A stretch of 64,000 bases of DNA from the NCBI GenBank assembly GCA_029990175.1, contig JARKIP010000474.1, forward strand, positions 62,001 to 126,000, given 5' to 3'. The notes beneath the pieces were generated by a model. The model searched no databases. It was not told the origin of the DNA and saw only the letters and a program-made list of their open reading frames with translations. This document shows, one piece after another, positions 10,691 through 22,017 of the stretch. Source of the DNA: Petunia secreta. Taxonomy: Eukaryota; Streptophyta; Magnoliopsida; Solanales; Solanaceae. A program made the position numbers and the translations under genes. The stretch's first letter is position 1; each line of letters begins with the position of its first letter.

Positions 10691-12582
10691 CAAGAACAGG
10701 TACAGGAGGATGAAGAAATTGGAATGCTGAAAGAGTTTGAACTTAATTCACAAATGCAGACTCTGGATATGAGAAGTGAACTGCAAGGAACTGTTCCTCA
10801 GGACAGAGCTGAAAAGAGTGGCACAGAAACAGGGGGAACACATGTTGGTTCCACCTCACAAACTGGTAGTGCTACTCTATCAGGAACTGTTCCTCAGCAG
10901 AGGACTTCTGACAATGGATTGACACCCAAGCCTTACAAGTATCAAGGGTCACATCCAGTGGATCAAATAATCTCAGATAAGACTGCCGGAGTTCAAACTA
11001 GATCAGCAGTCAAGAATCACAATATGTGTGCCTTTAGTGCTTTCTTATCTCTTGTTGAACCTAAAAATGTGAAAGAAGCACTGAAGGATGCAGATTGGAT
11101 TAATGCTATGCAGGAGGAACTGAATCAATTCCAAAGGAGTCAAGTTTGGCATCTGGAACCCAAGCCAAGGAACAGGTCCATAATTGGAACAAAATGGGTT
11201 TTCAGAAACAAACTTGATGAGGATGGCATGGTAACAAGAAATAAGGCCAGGCTAGTCGTTCAGGGATATAGTCAAGAGGAGGGCATCGACTATGATAAGA
11301 CTTTTGCTCCAGTTGCAAGACTGGAAACAATAAGACTTCTTATAGCCTTTCCTACATACATGGAATTTACTCTACATCAAATGGATGTTAAGAGTGCATT
11401 TCTGAATGGTTACTTGAAAGAAGAAGTGTATGTCAAGCAACCTCCAGGTTTTGAAAGTGAACAGTTCCCTGAACATGTGTACAAGTTGGACAAGGCCTTG
11501 TATGGGCTCAAGCAGGCACCAAGAGCATGGTATGAAAGACTATCAAAATTTTTACTCCAGCATGGATACAAGAGAGGTAAAATTGATAGTACATTGTTCT
11601 TAAAAGAAAAAGGTAAGGATCTCTTAATTGATCAAATCTATGTAGATGATATAATCCTTGGTGCTACTTGTGAAAATTTAAGTAAGGAATTTGCAAACTT
11701 GATGGGGAGTGAATTTGAGATGAGCATGATGGGTGAACTCAATTTCTTTTTGAGTTTACAAATTAAGCAAACCTCAAATGGAACTATGATCCATCAACAA
11801 AAGTATGTTAAGGAATTACTTAAAAGATTTGATATGGATAATGCTAAGGAAATTGACACACCTATTGCTACTGCCACAAAATTGGATCTTGATGAACATG
11901 GAATATCAGTTGATCAGAAATTGTATAGGGGTATGATAGGTTCTCTACTTTACCTAACTGCTAGTAGACCTGATATTTTGTTTAGTGTTGGTTTGTGTGC
12001 TAGGTTCCAATCAGATCCTAAGGAATCTCATTTGAAAGCTGTTAAAAGAATATTGAGGTATTTGAAAGGAACAGGTCCCTTGGAACTTTGGTATCCAAAA
12101 GGTGGTAGTTTTAATCTTGTTGGATATACTGATGCTGACTATGCAGGTTTCCTTGTTGATAGAAAAAGTACCTCAGGTATGGCACATTTCTTGGTGAGTG
12201 TTTGGTTTCTTAGGGAACTAAGAAACAAAATTCAGTGGCACTTTCCACTGCTGAGGCTGAATATGTGGCAGCTGCTTCATGTTGTTCACAGTTGTTATGG
12301 ATCAAACAACAGTTACAGGATTTTGGTGTTGATGTAGGAACTGTTCCTATTTATTGTGATAACACTAGTGCTATTAATATGACAAAGAATCCAGTGCATC
12401 ACAAAAGGACTAAACACATTGATATAAGACATCATTTCCTAAGAGACAATTATGAAAAAGATTTGATCACCATAGCATTTTGTCCCACTGAAAAGCAAAT
12501 TGCTGACATTTTTACAAAAGCTCTAGGTAGAGATGATTTTGAAAGAAATAGATTGGAATTGGGGATGATTAAATTCACATAA
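10691..12582 (+). pseudogene. Copia reverse transcriptase and RNase H
   Basis: A Ser/Thr/Gln-rich linker is followed by a standard copia RT: KWVFRNKLDEDG, KARLVVQGYSQEEGIDY, and the catalytic YVDD box at 11639-11650. The RNase H has a DADYAG motif (about 12130) and LSTAEAEYVAAA (about 12240). A frameshift lies near 12195-12230, so the end is read in a different frame to 12582. Three protein segments (GTVPQ, GTGP, EQFP) are coded by the palindromic motif. Confidence 0.88.
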
Positions 12583-13255
12583 AATCATCAATGCTTTACT
12601 TCATAATTGGCTAGAAAATTGCTCTTAAAATGAATTTTAGTCAAGTCATTATGAATAATTCAGTCCAGTTTAATACTTAAATGTATACTCTTATACCATA
12701 TATCTTATTTAGAGTTGCCAAAATTTAATGATGTTACTCTTATGCTCTTAGAATTTCAGATGATCAAAATGTTGCAAATTGGAAGGACACTGAATTTTTG
12801 TGTTAAAAACAGGTATGTACTCGTTATTATTCAGTTAATTTAGAAGTATAAAGGCTATAGGTAACTTAAGATTAGGATAAATCCCACGAAGTTTCCTACC
12901 CATATCCAAATTGTAAAAGAGTCCCATCGGAGGAACAGTTCCTACTCTGAAAAGGTAACCTGCAGCCTAACGGCTTTTTTTCTCCGGGAGACTCCCAAGA
13001 GTCCTTAATCGTTGCATGTTGTGCTGAGGTAAGTTGATCGTTTTTCACTCTAACTCCACTACCTAATTCACTCTATAAATACACTTCTTCTTCCTCATTA
13101 CTCTTTTACATTGTTCATCAATTAAAACTATCACAATTTCAGAAAGAGTAGTAAATTATTTGTTAATTCGAATTGCAAAAATATCTCTTGCTTTTGATAA
13201 TTCTTCAACTGCACCTATTGATGAACAACCACAAAATCTTAATCCTCCCTCACCC
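12583..13255 (+). other. Spacer between copia pol and its extra ORF
   Basis: AT-rich and without a convincing ORF. It contains one perfect AGGAACAGTTCCT palindrome at 12931-12943. A TATAAATA-like box near 13074 might serve a separate transcript for the downstream ORF, but this is weak. Confidence 0.4.
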
Positions 13256-15117
13256 ATGGAAACCACTAACCTAAACCCTGAAGTCCCTGAACCAATTCCA
13301 GAAATACCTGAACCTGAAATTCAGGGGGAAGGACCAGTTCCCACGGCTGAATCAATTGCTGAGCAGGTTGAGGATTTATCACGTGCTATGGTGTTGTATC
13401 AGTATCAGGTAAACTTCACCTACCCTTTGAATGTTGTTATAGACGAGGAAGAAAAGGGAGAGGGGTCTGGGGCTGCTCTTGAGGGGGAACCTATTAGGAG
13501 TTTGGAAGCACCCATGCAAGGGTCATCAGGGTCTCCAGAGGCTGCTCCTAGAGTACCCATGGAGGATGTGATCGATGTTGATGAGGCTATCAGTGATAGT
13601 GATAGGACCTTGGTAGATTTGATCAAAATTAGGAGTCTGCAAAGAAAATTGGCTAGAAAGGGACCTATCGATGCTCATGTAACTACTGAAATTGCTGCTA
13701 GGTTGAAGAAAATAAGTGACAGTTATAAGCCCGAAAAAAAAAGAATGTTGAAAGTTCCTCTAAGGCAAAAGGACTTGTTCCTTCTGCCTCAACCCCTGCT
13801 TCTGGGGTTAGGAGGACAAGAAGTGTTGCTAAAGCTGCTGATGAACAACTAGCTGCTGCCTTGGAAAGGAGCAGAAAAGGGAAAGGAAAACATGTGGTTG
13901 AAGAGGAAGAGTTGGATGATATTGATCTTGCTGATTTTTCTGAGGATGATGAGATGGTAGATGCTGAGGAGGTTGTGCCTCAGTCCAAGAAAAGAAAAGC
14001 TACTGAGAGAAGGGTAACAAGAAGCTCGGTTAAAGCTGCAGAGAAAGCTGCTAAGAGGACCAGGTCCTCTAAGAGAGTTGTTGTTTCTGAAAGCTCTGCT
14101 AGTGACAGTGATGAGTCCTTTGCTGGAGAAGAGAGTGATAGTGAAGCTGAAGGTGATGAGTCTGTGCACTGTGTTCATGATGACATGATGACCAGGAAGG
14201 TGTTGAAAGGTCGGGTAATGTCTGATGTGCAAGAAGAAGGAATGTTATGGCTGTTGCAAAAATTGCATGCACAGGGTGTGATGGACATGGTCCTTAAGAT
14301 CTCTGGTAGGTGTGCAAAGGGGATGGTGCAAGATTTCTACAAGAACTGCTCCATCAAAGAAGATAGGATTACTACCTCTGTCAATGACAATGTGATTATG
14401 TTTGATACAAGGGAACTTGGTGAGCTGCTGGGGATTCCTTTTACTGGGTATGACATCTATGTCAAGAAGGTTTGGCCTGACTTGACAAACTTGCCTACTG
14501 ATCTGGAGATCACTAGGAAGTTTGCTGAGAATGAAGGGGAAGAGAAACCCAGGGCTGTGCAGAAGAGTAAGATGCACCCACAGCACCAAGTAGTATTCGA
14601 GTTTGTGAGCAAGATTGTGATGCCAAGGCAGGAGAAAAGAGGAGTTGCCAGTTTCATGGACCTGGTCCTTATGGAACTGTTGGACACTGAAAAGCATATC
14701 AACTGGCCCAGCTTTATGATCCACCTGATAAAAAGGGTGATTGCTGGGAAGAGAAAGCACTCCTTGCCGTTTGGTTTCATCCTGACTGATGTATTTGCAA
14801 AGTTGAAGATTCCCTTGGAAGGGGTTGTGAAGGCCACAAAGAAGGAAAAGTTTGGTTGTGCCACATTGATAAGCTGTGATTTGCCAGTTCAGCCTGATCC
14901 TCCACAGGCTGGTGTTGGGAGGCAGCCATTGAACAACAAAGTGAGGGCACTTAGGCAGCAGGTGGCTATTAAGGCTGCTGAGATAGCAAGGTTGGAAGAG
15001 GAGAAGAATTACTGGAAGGCAGAGGCCTTAAAGGCAAAGGAGACAAATGAAGGGATGCTCAAGCAGATGTTTGAGTTGCTTAACAAGTCTCAGGGACCTG
15101 GTCCTTCCACATCCTGA
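13256..15117 (+). pseudogene. Extra (env-position) ORF of the copia element, putative plant transposon protein
   Basis: Sireviruses often carry an extra ORF between pol and the 3' LTR, sometimes called env-like; its role is unknown. The first ATG is at 13256. A Pro/Glu-rich N-terminus leads to a run of nine A at 13734-13742, where the frame shifts. The downstream frame is open from about 13745 to 15117. It has an acidic part, two basic clusters that look like nuclear signals (KKRK near 13990, KRTRSSKR near 14055), and a globular region resembling the Pfam 'putative plant transposon protein' family (about 14220-14850). It ends in a coiled coil (RALRQQVAIKAAEIARLEEE). No clear signal peptide or membrane span is seen, so a nuclear role fits better than an envelope. 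Confidence 0.7.
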
Positions 15118-15582
15118 CCACCTTAGCCTTAGCCTTTAGCCATCTTTTGTCTAGTGGGATCTAGCCTAGCCTAGTGCCTTAGCCTTAGCCTTTTTCTTCT
15201 TTAGTTTTTGGATAATTATATAGTACTTGCTTGTATCCCCTGATTTCAATGGTTGATTTAATGAATTGTCTTTGATGGCTAATATCATTGTTTTGCAGTT
15301 GCTTTAATTTGGTTTATGTTTGCATTTTGAGTTGCCTCAATGGCCATGTGCTGATTAATTCTAACACTTGAGTTATATTTTTTATGCAACCTTTTCAATG
15401 ATGCCAAAAGGGGGAAGAGTAAGTCTGATTTTGCATGAAGTTATACCTAATTGAAAATCTGTTGCTTAATGATAAATTAATTCTCCACTGATTGATTGTC
15501 TTTTTGAGCTTAAGTTGTACTTCAGGACATTAAGGATATGCAGCTATGCTTATGAGTTTGTCATCATCAAAAAGGGGGAAAT
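15118..15582 (+). other. Copia 3' untranslated region with two polypurine signals
   Basis: A short CCTTAGCCTTAGCC repeat lies at 15121-15190. A first signal, ATGCCAAAAGGGGGAAGA, is at 15400-15417, and the functional tract AAAAAGGGGGAAAT abuts the 3' LTR. Doubled polypurine signals are a known Sirevirus trait. Confidence 0.78.
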
Positions 15583-16390
15583 TGTTAGCTTGGATAAGCT
15601 TGGAGTTTTGACTGATGACTGAGGAACGGATTCAAAGGACCTGTTCCTTTGAATCACTGCAGCAGAATAGATATTTCATGCAAAATCGTTTAATTAAGAT
15701 ATTATTTATCCTAAAACTGACGTGTATCTTGATAATTATGCAGGTCTAAACGGATACGAAAAGATTGCATAAACAAAGGATAAAGGATAGAAGATCCGGA
15801 TTCTAAAGAGTAGAATCCAATTTGGACTCAAACTCAAGGGAGCTTTGGAGTTCTAATTGCTAAAGACTTCTTGGCTGCTGGAGCTATAAAACGTGGTGCA
15901 TATCAGCCATAGAAGTGTGCACAAATACAGAGAGCATCGAGCAAAAGCTGAGAAGAGTTATTAGCTTATTTGTGTAATCAGTTAGCTACAGTAGAACTAA
16001 GTTAGAACATGTTCCTTAAATTGAATCTTGTAAATGTTCAAGTCTTAGTTCAATTGTAGTAAGCAAAAATCGAGTTGTAAACTTTCTGGTTCAAGTCGTG
16101 GACTTGACACAACTTCACTGATCGTGAGAAAGATCACTAAAGGATTAGAGTTAGTCCTAGGTTAGTAAGAATGAGTCTTGTAACCAAGTGGGTCTTTTTA
16201 CATAGTGAAGTAGAAATCCTACTTGAGAAGTAGGTCGTGGTTTTTTGATCCCGAGTCAAGGGGTTTTTCCACGCTAATATCTGGTGTTCAATTACTTACA
16301 GTTTTAATTCCGCATATCGTAGAGTGAAGGAACACATTTTAAGGAACTGGTCCTTAAAACAGTAAAGTGGTGTAATCGTGGGAAATAACA
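15583..16390 (+). repeat. 3' LTR of the copia element
   Basis: 808 bp from TGTTA to TAACA. Palindrome copies are at about 15635, 16006 and 16341. The right-hand target duplication should be TAATC (16391-16395); its partner is outside the window. Confidence 0.93.
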
Positions 16391-16767
16391 TAATCCTAAA
16401 GCCTAATGTGTGGGCTATTTAGTCATTTTACTTAGTGCCTAAAAACCCCTATAAATAGCTAGATAGCTTATTTCTTTCCTTAGTTAGTTAATGTTGAATT
16501 GAGAGAATAGAAGATAGAATAGGCTTGGCCATTCTTATTGAAGTTTGGCTTCATGTATCTCTTACGTTGAATCCATGCTGGATCACCGCTAGTGTGAGTC
16601 CCGTTTAATGGTTCAAGTCTCTTCTCCCTTTTGAATCAATCTATGTGTTTAGTTTTATTCATTCTTTTCTCCTATTTTCTGTTCTTCTCCATCCCTAGTT
16701 CTTGCTTATCGTGTCTTAATTGCATCCGCATCTATTTTACTTGCTTCCGTGATTTTGAATCTTATCA
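16391..16767 (+). repeat. 5' LTR remnant of element B
   Basis: The right-hand part of the LTR, starting where the copia ends. It has a CTATAAATAG box near 16450 and ends CTTATCA. Confidence 0.88.
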
Positions 16768-16770
16768 GTT

Positions 16771-16782
16771 TGGTATCAGAGC
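16771..16782 (+). other. Primer binding site of element B (tRNA-iMet)
   Basis: TGGTATCAGAGC three bases after the LTR end. Confidence 0.9.
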
Positions 16783-17966
16783 AAGGCTCGGATTTCGTTC
16801 TAACGAATCCACGTTCCTTGTTCATCTTATCTTTACTTTAGTTTCTTGTTGTTGAAGTATTGGAAAGAAGAAAAACACAAAAAAGTAGAAAAGTGAAAAA
16901 TACAAAAATTGGTGTAACTTTGTGGTGTGATCGATTCGTGTTATGGGTGTTATAGATTATTGATCTTTGTTGAAAACCCGACGTTTGGGTACCACAATCT
17001 TGTGTATTGGATTGATTTGAAAATTTGAAATCCCAAATTGCTAAACCCACCCAAAACCCTTGTTCTTGATGAATTTGATTGATTCTTGGGTTGTTTGATT
17101 ATGGGTTTGTGGAATTGATTACCGAGGTTTGTTCTTCATTGCAAAACGAACAAATTGAAACAAGAATCGTGTGATTTGGAGTTCGGTAATATCGATTTTG
17201 AAGAATCGAAACCCACCTTGAACCTTTGAAACCCTTGTTGAAAACCCCCAACTTGAAACTTTGAATCATGATTGTGCCTTGTTTGTTGGTTGTTTGGGTG
17301 TGAAATCTATTGGGGTTTGAAGGTTATATCAATATTCAACTTTGGGTACCTTGAATTTGTGCAAAAAACGTTGAAATCGGACCCTAAATCGGCTTGGAAT
17401 TGAAGAAAATCGGAGTTGGAAAAAGCTGAACCCGACCCCCAGGCGGACCGCCCACCCCCTAGGCACCCTGCCTACCCCCCCCCCCACTGCCTACCAAGGC
17501 AGGCGGACCGCCCAGTGAGCTGGTTGCTTGGTTTTGCTCTGTTTCATGGTTTTTTGTGTTTGTTTCGATTCTGAAACTCTTAGTTAGTGTTTCTAAGGTA
17601 TTAGTCCTACTTTATTGACACTAATCTTTGATCCTTAGGGTGTTGTGTGTCTTGGAGTCTTTACTTAAAGTCGTAGAATTTGCTTGCTTCAAGTGCTCAA
17701 TAAATTACCTTCCGTACATCGAGTCCCTTATACTCCATTCCGAACCATTACTTGGGTGTTTTAGTTGATTGATCTTGCCATTGTGATTACTAAGAGACAA
17801 GAGGGTATTGAGTGGAAAAAGGCTTGAGTGGTGAGAACAATAGAGTGTGGTCACAAAAGCCAACGACCATGAGTGTATACACGAATGGAAAGAAAATTGA
17901 GTGACATCTTTTGAGTGATACACGTGAGGGAGTGAATTTGTGAGGTCCTTACTCTTTGTTACAACT
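16783..17966 (+). other. Leader of element B
   Basis: No coding sequence is recognised. A GC-rich cluster at about 17440-17516 holds two GGCGGACCGCC palindromes and a run of eleven C. The same motif family is in the LTR of B and in the leaders of C and D. Confidence 0.55.
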
Positions 17967-20900
17967 ATGGCATCGGATGACGATTGTGGAGGATATGACT
18001 CATGCAGAGATGATGGAGACTATGGTTCCTATGGTGATGATGATGGGTATTGCTATGACGATTTGGGGAACCAAGGCTCATATGATGATGAAGCGGGTCA
18101 CTATATTGATTATGAAGATGAAGAAGACTATGGGGCTTGTGAAGATGAATGTGAAGAATCTTATGCTCCAAGTCAAGAATTTGAAGATGGTGACGCTTCA
18201 AGGTATGATGATCCTACTTACTCTTCTTGTGATGAATTTGAACATGATGATAGTGACGTAGAGAGAATTGATGATGAGGTTGCTTATACGGATTGTGCAT
18301 ATGCATCTTCTCTTGGTGTTGCTTGTGGTGAGCAAGATAGTAGTAGAGGACCTTCCATTAGTATGGGAGATGGTGGTGGTTTTTCCATGGGAAATGGGAG
18401 GTTTGCATCTTCTAGTTCCCATGTGAAGGGTGGAAGGAGAAATGGTATTGCTCTTACCGTTACGGGGTTGCATTGCTCTAGTAGTGGTGGTAGGAGTGGT
18501 GCTATGGGCTATGGAACCAAGGCGAGAGGCAATTATGGGTTCCATAGTAGTACTACTGCCTCGACTTTCAACAACACTTCTAATGTTGGAAGACTGACGG
18601 GAAATGGAGGATATTCTAGTGGTATTACCACTAGTGGAGGGATAAGGAAAACTCGAGTTGATGGTGATGCAAGTCTTGGACATTCAAGCTCTTCTTTGGA
18701 TGTGCCTATACGAGACTTGGGTGGAAGTAGGTTTGTTATTGGGGTAAATAGGGTTGGTGGACACTTGCTCTAAATTGGTGGAACCGATGCCAATTGCATT
18801 AACCCAAGAGTAGTTCAAATGTTAAACATACCATGCCATGATCTAAAGTTCCCCTATGAGTACAAAGGAGTTCGAGTTTTCAAGGAGGCACGGGTACTCA
18901 TATCTCATGAGGGTTACAATGAGTATGTTTGGTGTGATGTGTATCCCGTACCGAATGTGGGTGTTTGGCTAGGTGACCCATGGTTGCACAACAAGGAGGT
19001 TCACTATGATGCTAAGTGGGATATGTATCTAGTGGCCACGGGTCAAGGGATTAATGAGTTTGCACCTTACGGCAAGTGGGGAAAGATGTCCGTTGAAATG
19101 CAAGCTAGGATCATGCAAAGGAGAAGGGAGCGAGAACTTCAAACCATGATTGAAATTGAGCAATCAAGAAGTCCTACAATCACAAGCAATGTTAGGACTA
19201 GTGCAAGAAAAAGGTTGACGAATGTCAACAAGGTGAACCCGAAACCACAAGCTTCAAAGCCAAGTGGTTCACCAACAAAGAAGGAGGAGGTCTCAAGTGA
19301 TGAGTCTCCAAGTCCTAGATTCCAGGTTGAACTTAAAAGTCCACCTACTCCGGCTATGGGTATTCTTGGGCCTCGTCCTAACTCACCCGAATTTGAGAGA
19401 CAAAAGAATGAGAGGAGTAAGGGAGTGACCGGTGACATTCCTCGAGTGGAAAAAGGAGAGGATGTGTTGAGTGATGTGAGTGGGATGTCACCACCCGAAT
19501 CTACACCCGACCTTGAAAAGAAAATGAGGGAAAAGAGAGTGAGGACACCTCTTATTCTAACCTTAATCCTTTATCCTTTTCTTCTACTTGTGTTAACTCT
19601 TGTGTAGGTACTCTTGGAGGCCAATCAATGGAGCCTCAATCATGTTCCAAGATTGATGGACAAGGTGAAGAAGATCTTCAATGTGAGCTTCAAGGTAAAG
19701 GGACAATCCAAGACACTTCAAGTGCATTGAGTGAGCAAGATGGCCGCTCAAAGGTATGTGAAAGTTCTTCCCTTGAACATGTTACTTCTTTGTCTTATAA
19801 TAGCGTTTGTGAAAACTCAACACTAGTTGATGATGTGTATGATTACAATGTGTTTGCAACTAGTGAAGAGTCGAATGTTCAACTTGTATGTGATTGTGAA
19901 CCACTAGTTGAGAGGGATGATAAGCCACATGATGATGTGAGCTCGGTTTTAATTGAACCTCTCATTAGTGAGGAATGTGTAGTTGACCTTGCTTGTGAAC
20001 CTTGTTATGACACCCCATCTATATTTGACAAAGGGGAAGATGAGTTGAATGAATACCCTATCTTTTCCCTTGATGAATTTCTTGATAATGGTGGACCTAT
20101 GTGTCGTAGTTAGGAAGGTTGTGACCTTAAGGAGTCTCTAGAGTGTAAAATGGATCGATTTGTTTTCGATGACTCCTCGGGTGTGGGTAAAGAACCTAGT
20201 CTTGATACCATGCTTGTATGTGACCATGAATTTTAGGTGCATGCTTTTACATTTCCATTATGTGAAGATAATGTCATTTGTGGTAGTGAATTATATCGGA
20301 CTAGGATGGATAGTAAAATAGAACCTCCATGGTATGTAAAGATATACTCTAAGGATAATCCATTGTTTGGAACTCCAAGTGGGATGAATGGTCTTGATAT
20401 TGGTTGTGTTGAACCATTTTCTAGTAGTCCTAGCCTTCATTGTGTGGATTATAATGATGAAGGGCCGATTTTGGAGACCTTCCTTTGGAGTTTGCCTAGT
20501 GAGGGAGATTGTCTTAGAGATGGATTTGGAGGTGAGGAAGCCACTCTTGGTGCGTGTAAGAGTGCTTCCAAGAAGGGGAGTGGAGTATTTGATATTAGTT
20601 GCCAATTGAACTATTTTGTTTACTCCACCCCACATGTTGATTACACCTTGGGTGTTGGGCATGCCAAAGCCAATGAGTCACATTGTGATAGTAATGCATT
20701 GAAGGCTTGGTGTGTTGACCATAAGCGTAGAGGTCATAAGGAACTTAGTTGCTTAATCTTGCATGTTCCATGTCTTATTAATCTCTTTGCTTGTTATGGT
20801 AGTGAGTGCTTTTCATTGTTGAGCCAAGAACTTGTTGTTTCCTTTGGAGACCTCTTCTTTTTTATTGGTATTGATACTTGGCTCTATCACAAAAGTGTGT

Positions 20901-21538
20901 TTTCCATAGCACTTGCACTCACTCTTGTTGGACTTGCCTACTCTTGTAGTGGGAAGTTTTGGTTTGTTATTATTGGACTTGGGGATCATAGGAATTTTGA
21001 TGGCTTGATCATAGGAATTCCCTACCCTATTAATCTCTTTGATGAATCATGTATTGAGTGCACCCATTGGGTAAGCCAAGTACTTGTTGTTTTCTTTGGA
21101 AACATGCGCTTTATTATTGTCATTGATACTTGGTTATACCATAAGAGTGTGTTTTCCACACTACTTGCACTAACCTACTCTTGTAGTACGATATTTGGCT
21201 TGTTCTTGTCTTTGATTGTAGGTCTTGATGGTTTGATTTCGAGGACGAAATCCTTTCAAGAAGGGGAGGATGATAAGCCTCAAATCGAGCTTAGAGTACT
21301 TACCATCAAGAGCCGGGATTGGAGGATGCTAAGTACTAGAGGTCAAGAGTGCTGGAGGTGGATTGAAGCCGTTCCGGGAAGATCCAGGCCAAGGCGCCCC
21401 GCCCAGACCAACCAGGCGCTCCGCCCAAGAAGCAGGCTTTCAGGTGCCCAGCCCAGCCTTGGGGCGCTCCGCCCAAACCACTGCATAGTGGGGCGCTCCG
21501 CCCACTATCCAGGCGCCCCGCCTAGGCCTCCCCACTGA
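17967..21538 (+). pseudogene. Element B long ORF (acidic N-terminus, decayed retropepsin, duplicated hydrophobic tail)
   Basis: The ATG at 17967 is chosen because element D starts at the same place; the frame upstream has only GTG. Residues 1 to ~110 are rich in Asp, Gly, Tyr and Cys. A Ser/Gly-rich part follows. The region 18774-19080 resembles a retropepsin tail (VWCDVYPVPNVGVWLGDPW), but the usual DSG reads GTD. A Ser/Pro-rich part (PNSPEFERQKNERSKG) and an acidic part follow. Two similar hydrophobic segments end in WLYHKSVFS (about 20750-20910 and 21010-21150). Breaks: stops at 18771, 20111 and 20233, and a frameshift near 19540. The frame runs across the polypurine tract into the LTR. 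I recognise no enzyme besides the protease relic. Confidence 0.75.
21236..21270 (+). other. Polypurine tract block of element B
   Basis: TTTCGAGGACGAAATC plus CAAGAAGGGGAGGA abuts the LTR; it is almost identical to the block of A, C and F. Confidence 0.88.
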
Positions 21539-22017
21539 TCATTTTGTGAGGCGCTCCGCCTAAGCTTGGGCGCTCCGCCCGATATGCTGAGTTGCGGGAT
21601 TATTAAGTGTGTTAAGACTATTTTGACCCCACGTGGTCTTTTATCCTAAAGCCTAATGTGTGGGCTATTTAGTCATTTTACTTAGTGCCTAAAAACCCCT
21701 AGAAATAGCTAGATAGCTTATTTCATTCCTTGGTTAGTTAATGTTGAATTGAGAGAATAGAAGATAGAATAGGCTTGGCCATTCTTGTTGAAGCTTGGCT
21801 TCATGTATCTCTTGCGTTGAATCCATGGTGGATTACCGCTAGTGTGAGTCCCGTTTAATGGTTCAAGTCTCTTCTCCCTTTTGAATCAATCTATGTGTTT
21901 AGTTTGATTCATTCTTTTCTCCTATTTTCTGTTCTTCTCCATCCCTATTTCTTGCTTATCGTGTCTTAATTGCTTCCGCATCTACTTTACTTGCTTCCGC
22001 GATTTTGAGTCTTATCA
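21271..22017 (+). repeat. 3' LTR of element B
   Basis: 747 bp with perfect 7-bp inverted ends TGATAAG/CTTATCA. About eight GGCGCTCCGCC-like palindromes lie at 21390-21580. The LTR body after them is related to that of C. Confidence 0.92.

Larger units (their letters stand above)
1..16390 (+). mobile_element. Sirevirus-like Ty1/copia retrotransposon, interrupted by element A
   Basis: The internal order is protease, pre-integrase domain, reverse transcriptase, RNase H, which is the Ty1/copia order. A long extra ORF follows pol, and there is a doubled polypurine signal of the kind known from Sireviruses. The 5' LTR is cut by the window edge: base 1 pairs with 15858, so about 275 bp lie outside. 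The full 3' LTR is 15583-16390 with terminal TGTTA/TAACA. Element A (762-8383) is inserted in gag. The copia itself lies in the 5' LTR of element B, because 16391 onward matches 21641 onward. The integrase core is deleted near 10.69 kb and several stops and frameshifts are present, so it is dead. The overlapping LTR parts differ at about 8 of 533 positions by eye. About 21 copies of a GGAACWGTTCC-like palindrome are scattered through it. Confidence 0.9.
16391..22017 (+). mobile_element. Element B: RT-less LTR retrotransposon, 5' LTR split by the copia element
   Basis: The 5' LTR remnant (16391-16767) matches the end of the full 3' LTR (21271-22017), with about 15 differences in 377 bp. The LTR ends are TGATAAG/CTTATCA. 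An iMet primer site and the polypurine block flank one long broken ORF. No RT, RNase H or integrase is present in the 4.5-kb interior. It is the same family as C and D. B sits inside D: the D reading frame stops at 22018. The left target duplication is outside the window. Confidence 0.88.

Noticed and set aside
13256..15117. Viral-type envelope gene
   Set aside because: No signal peptide or membrane span seen; nuclear-type basic clusters instead.
20237..21538. Separate membrane protein gene in element B
   Set aside because: It is the C-terminal part of the same long ORF, as shown by the intact element C.
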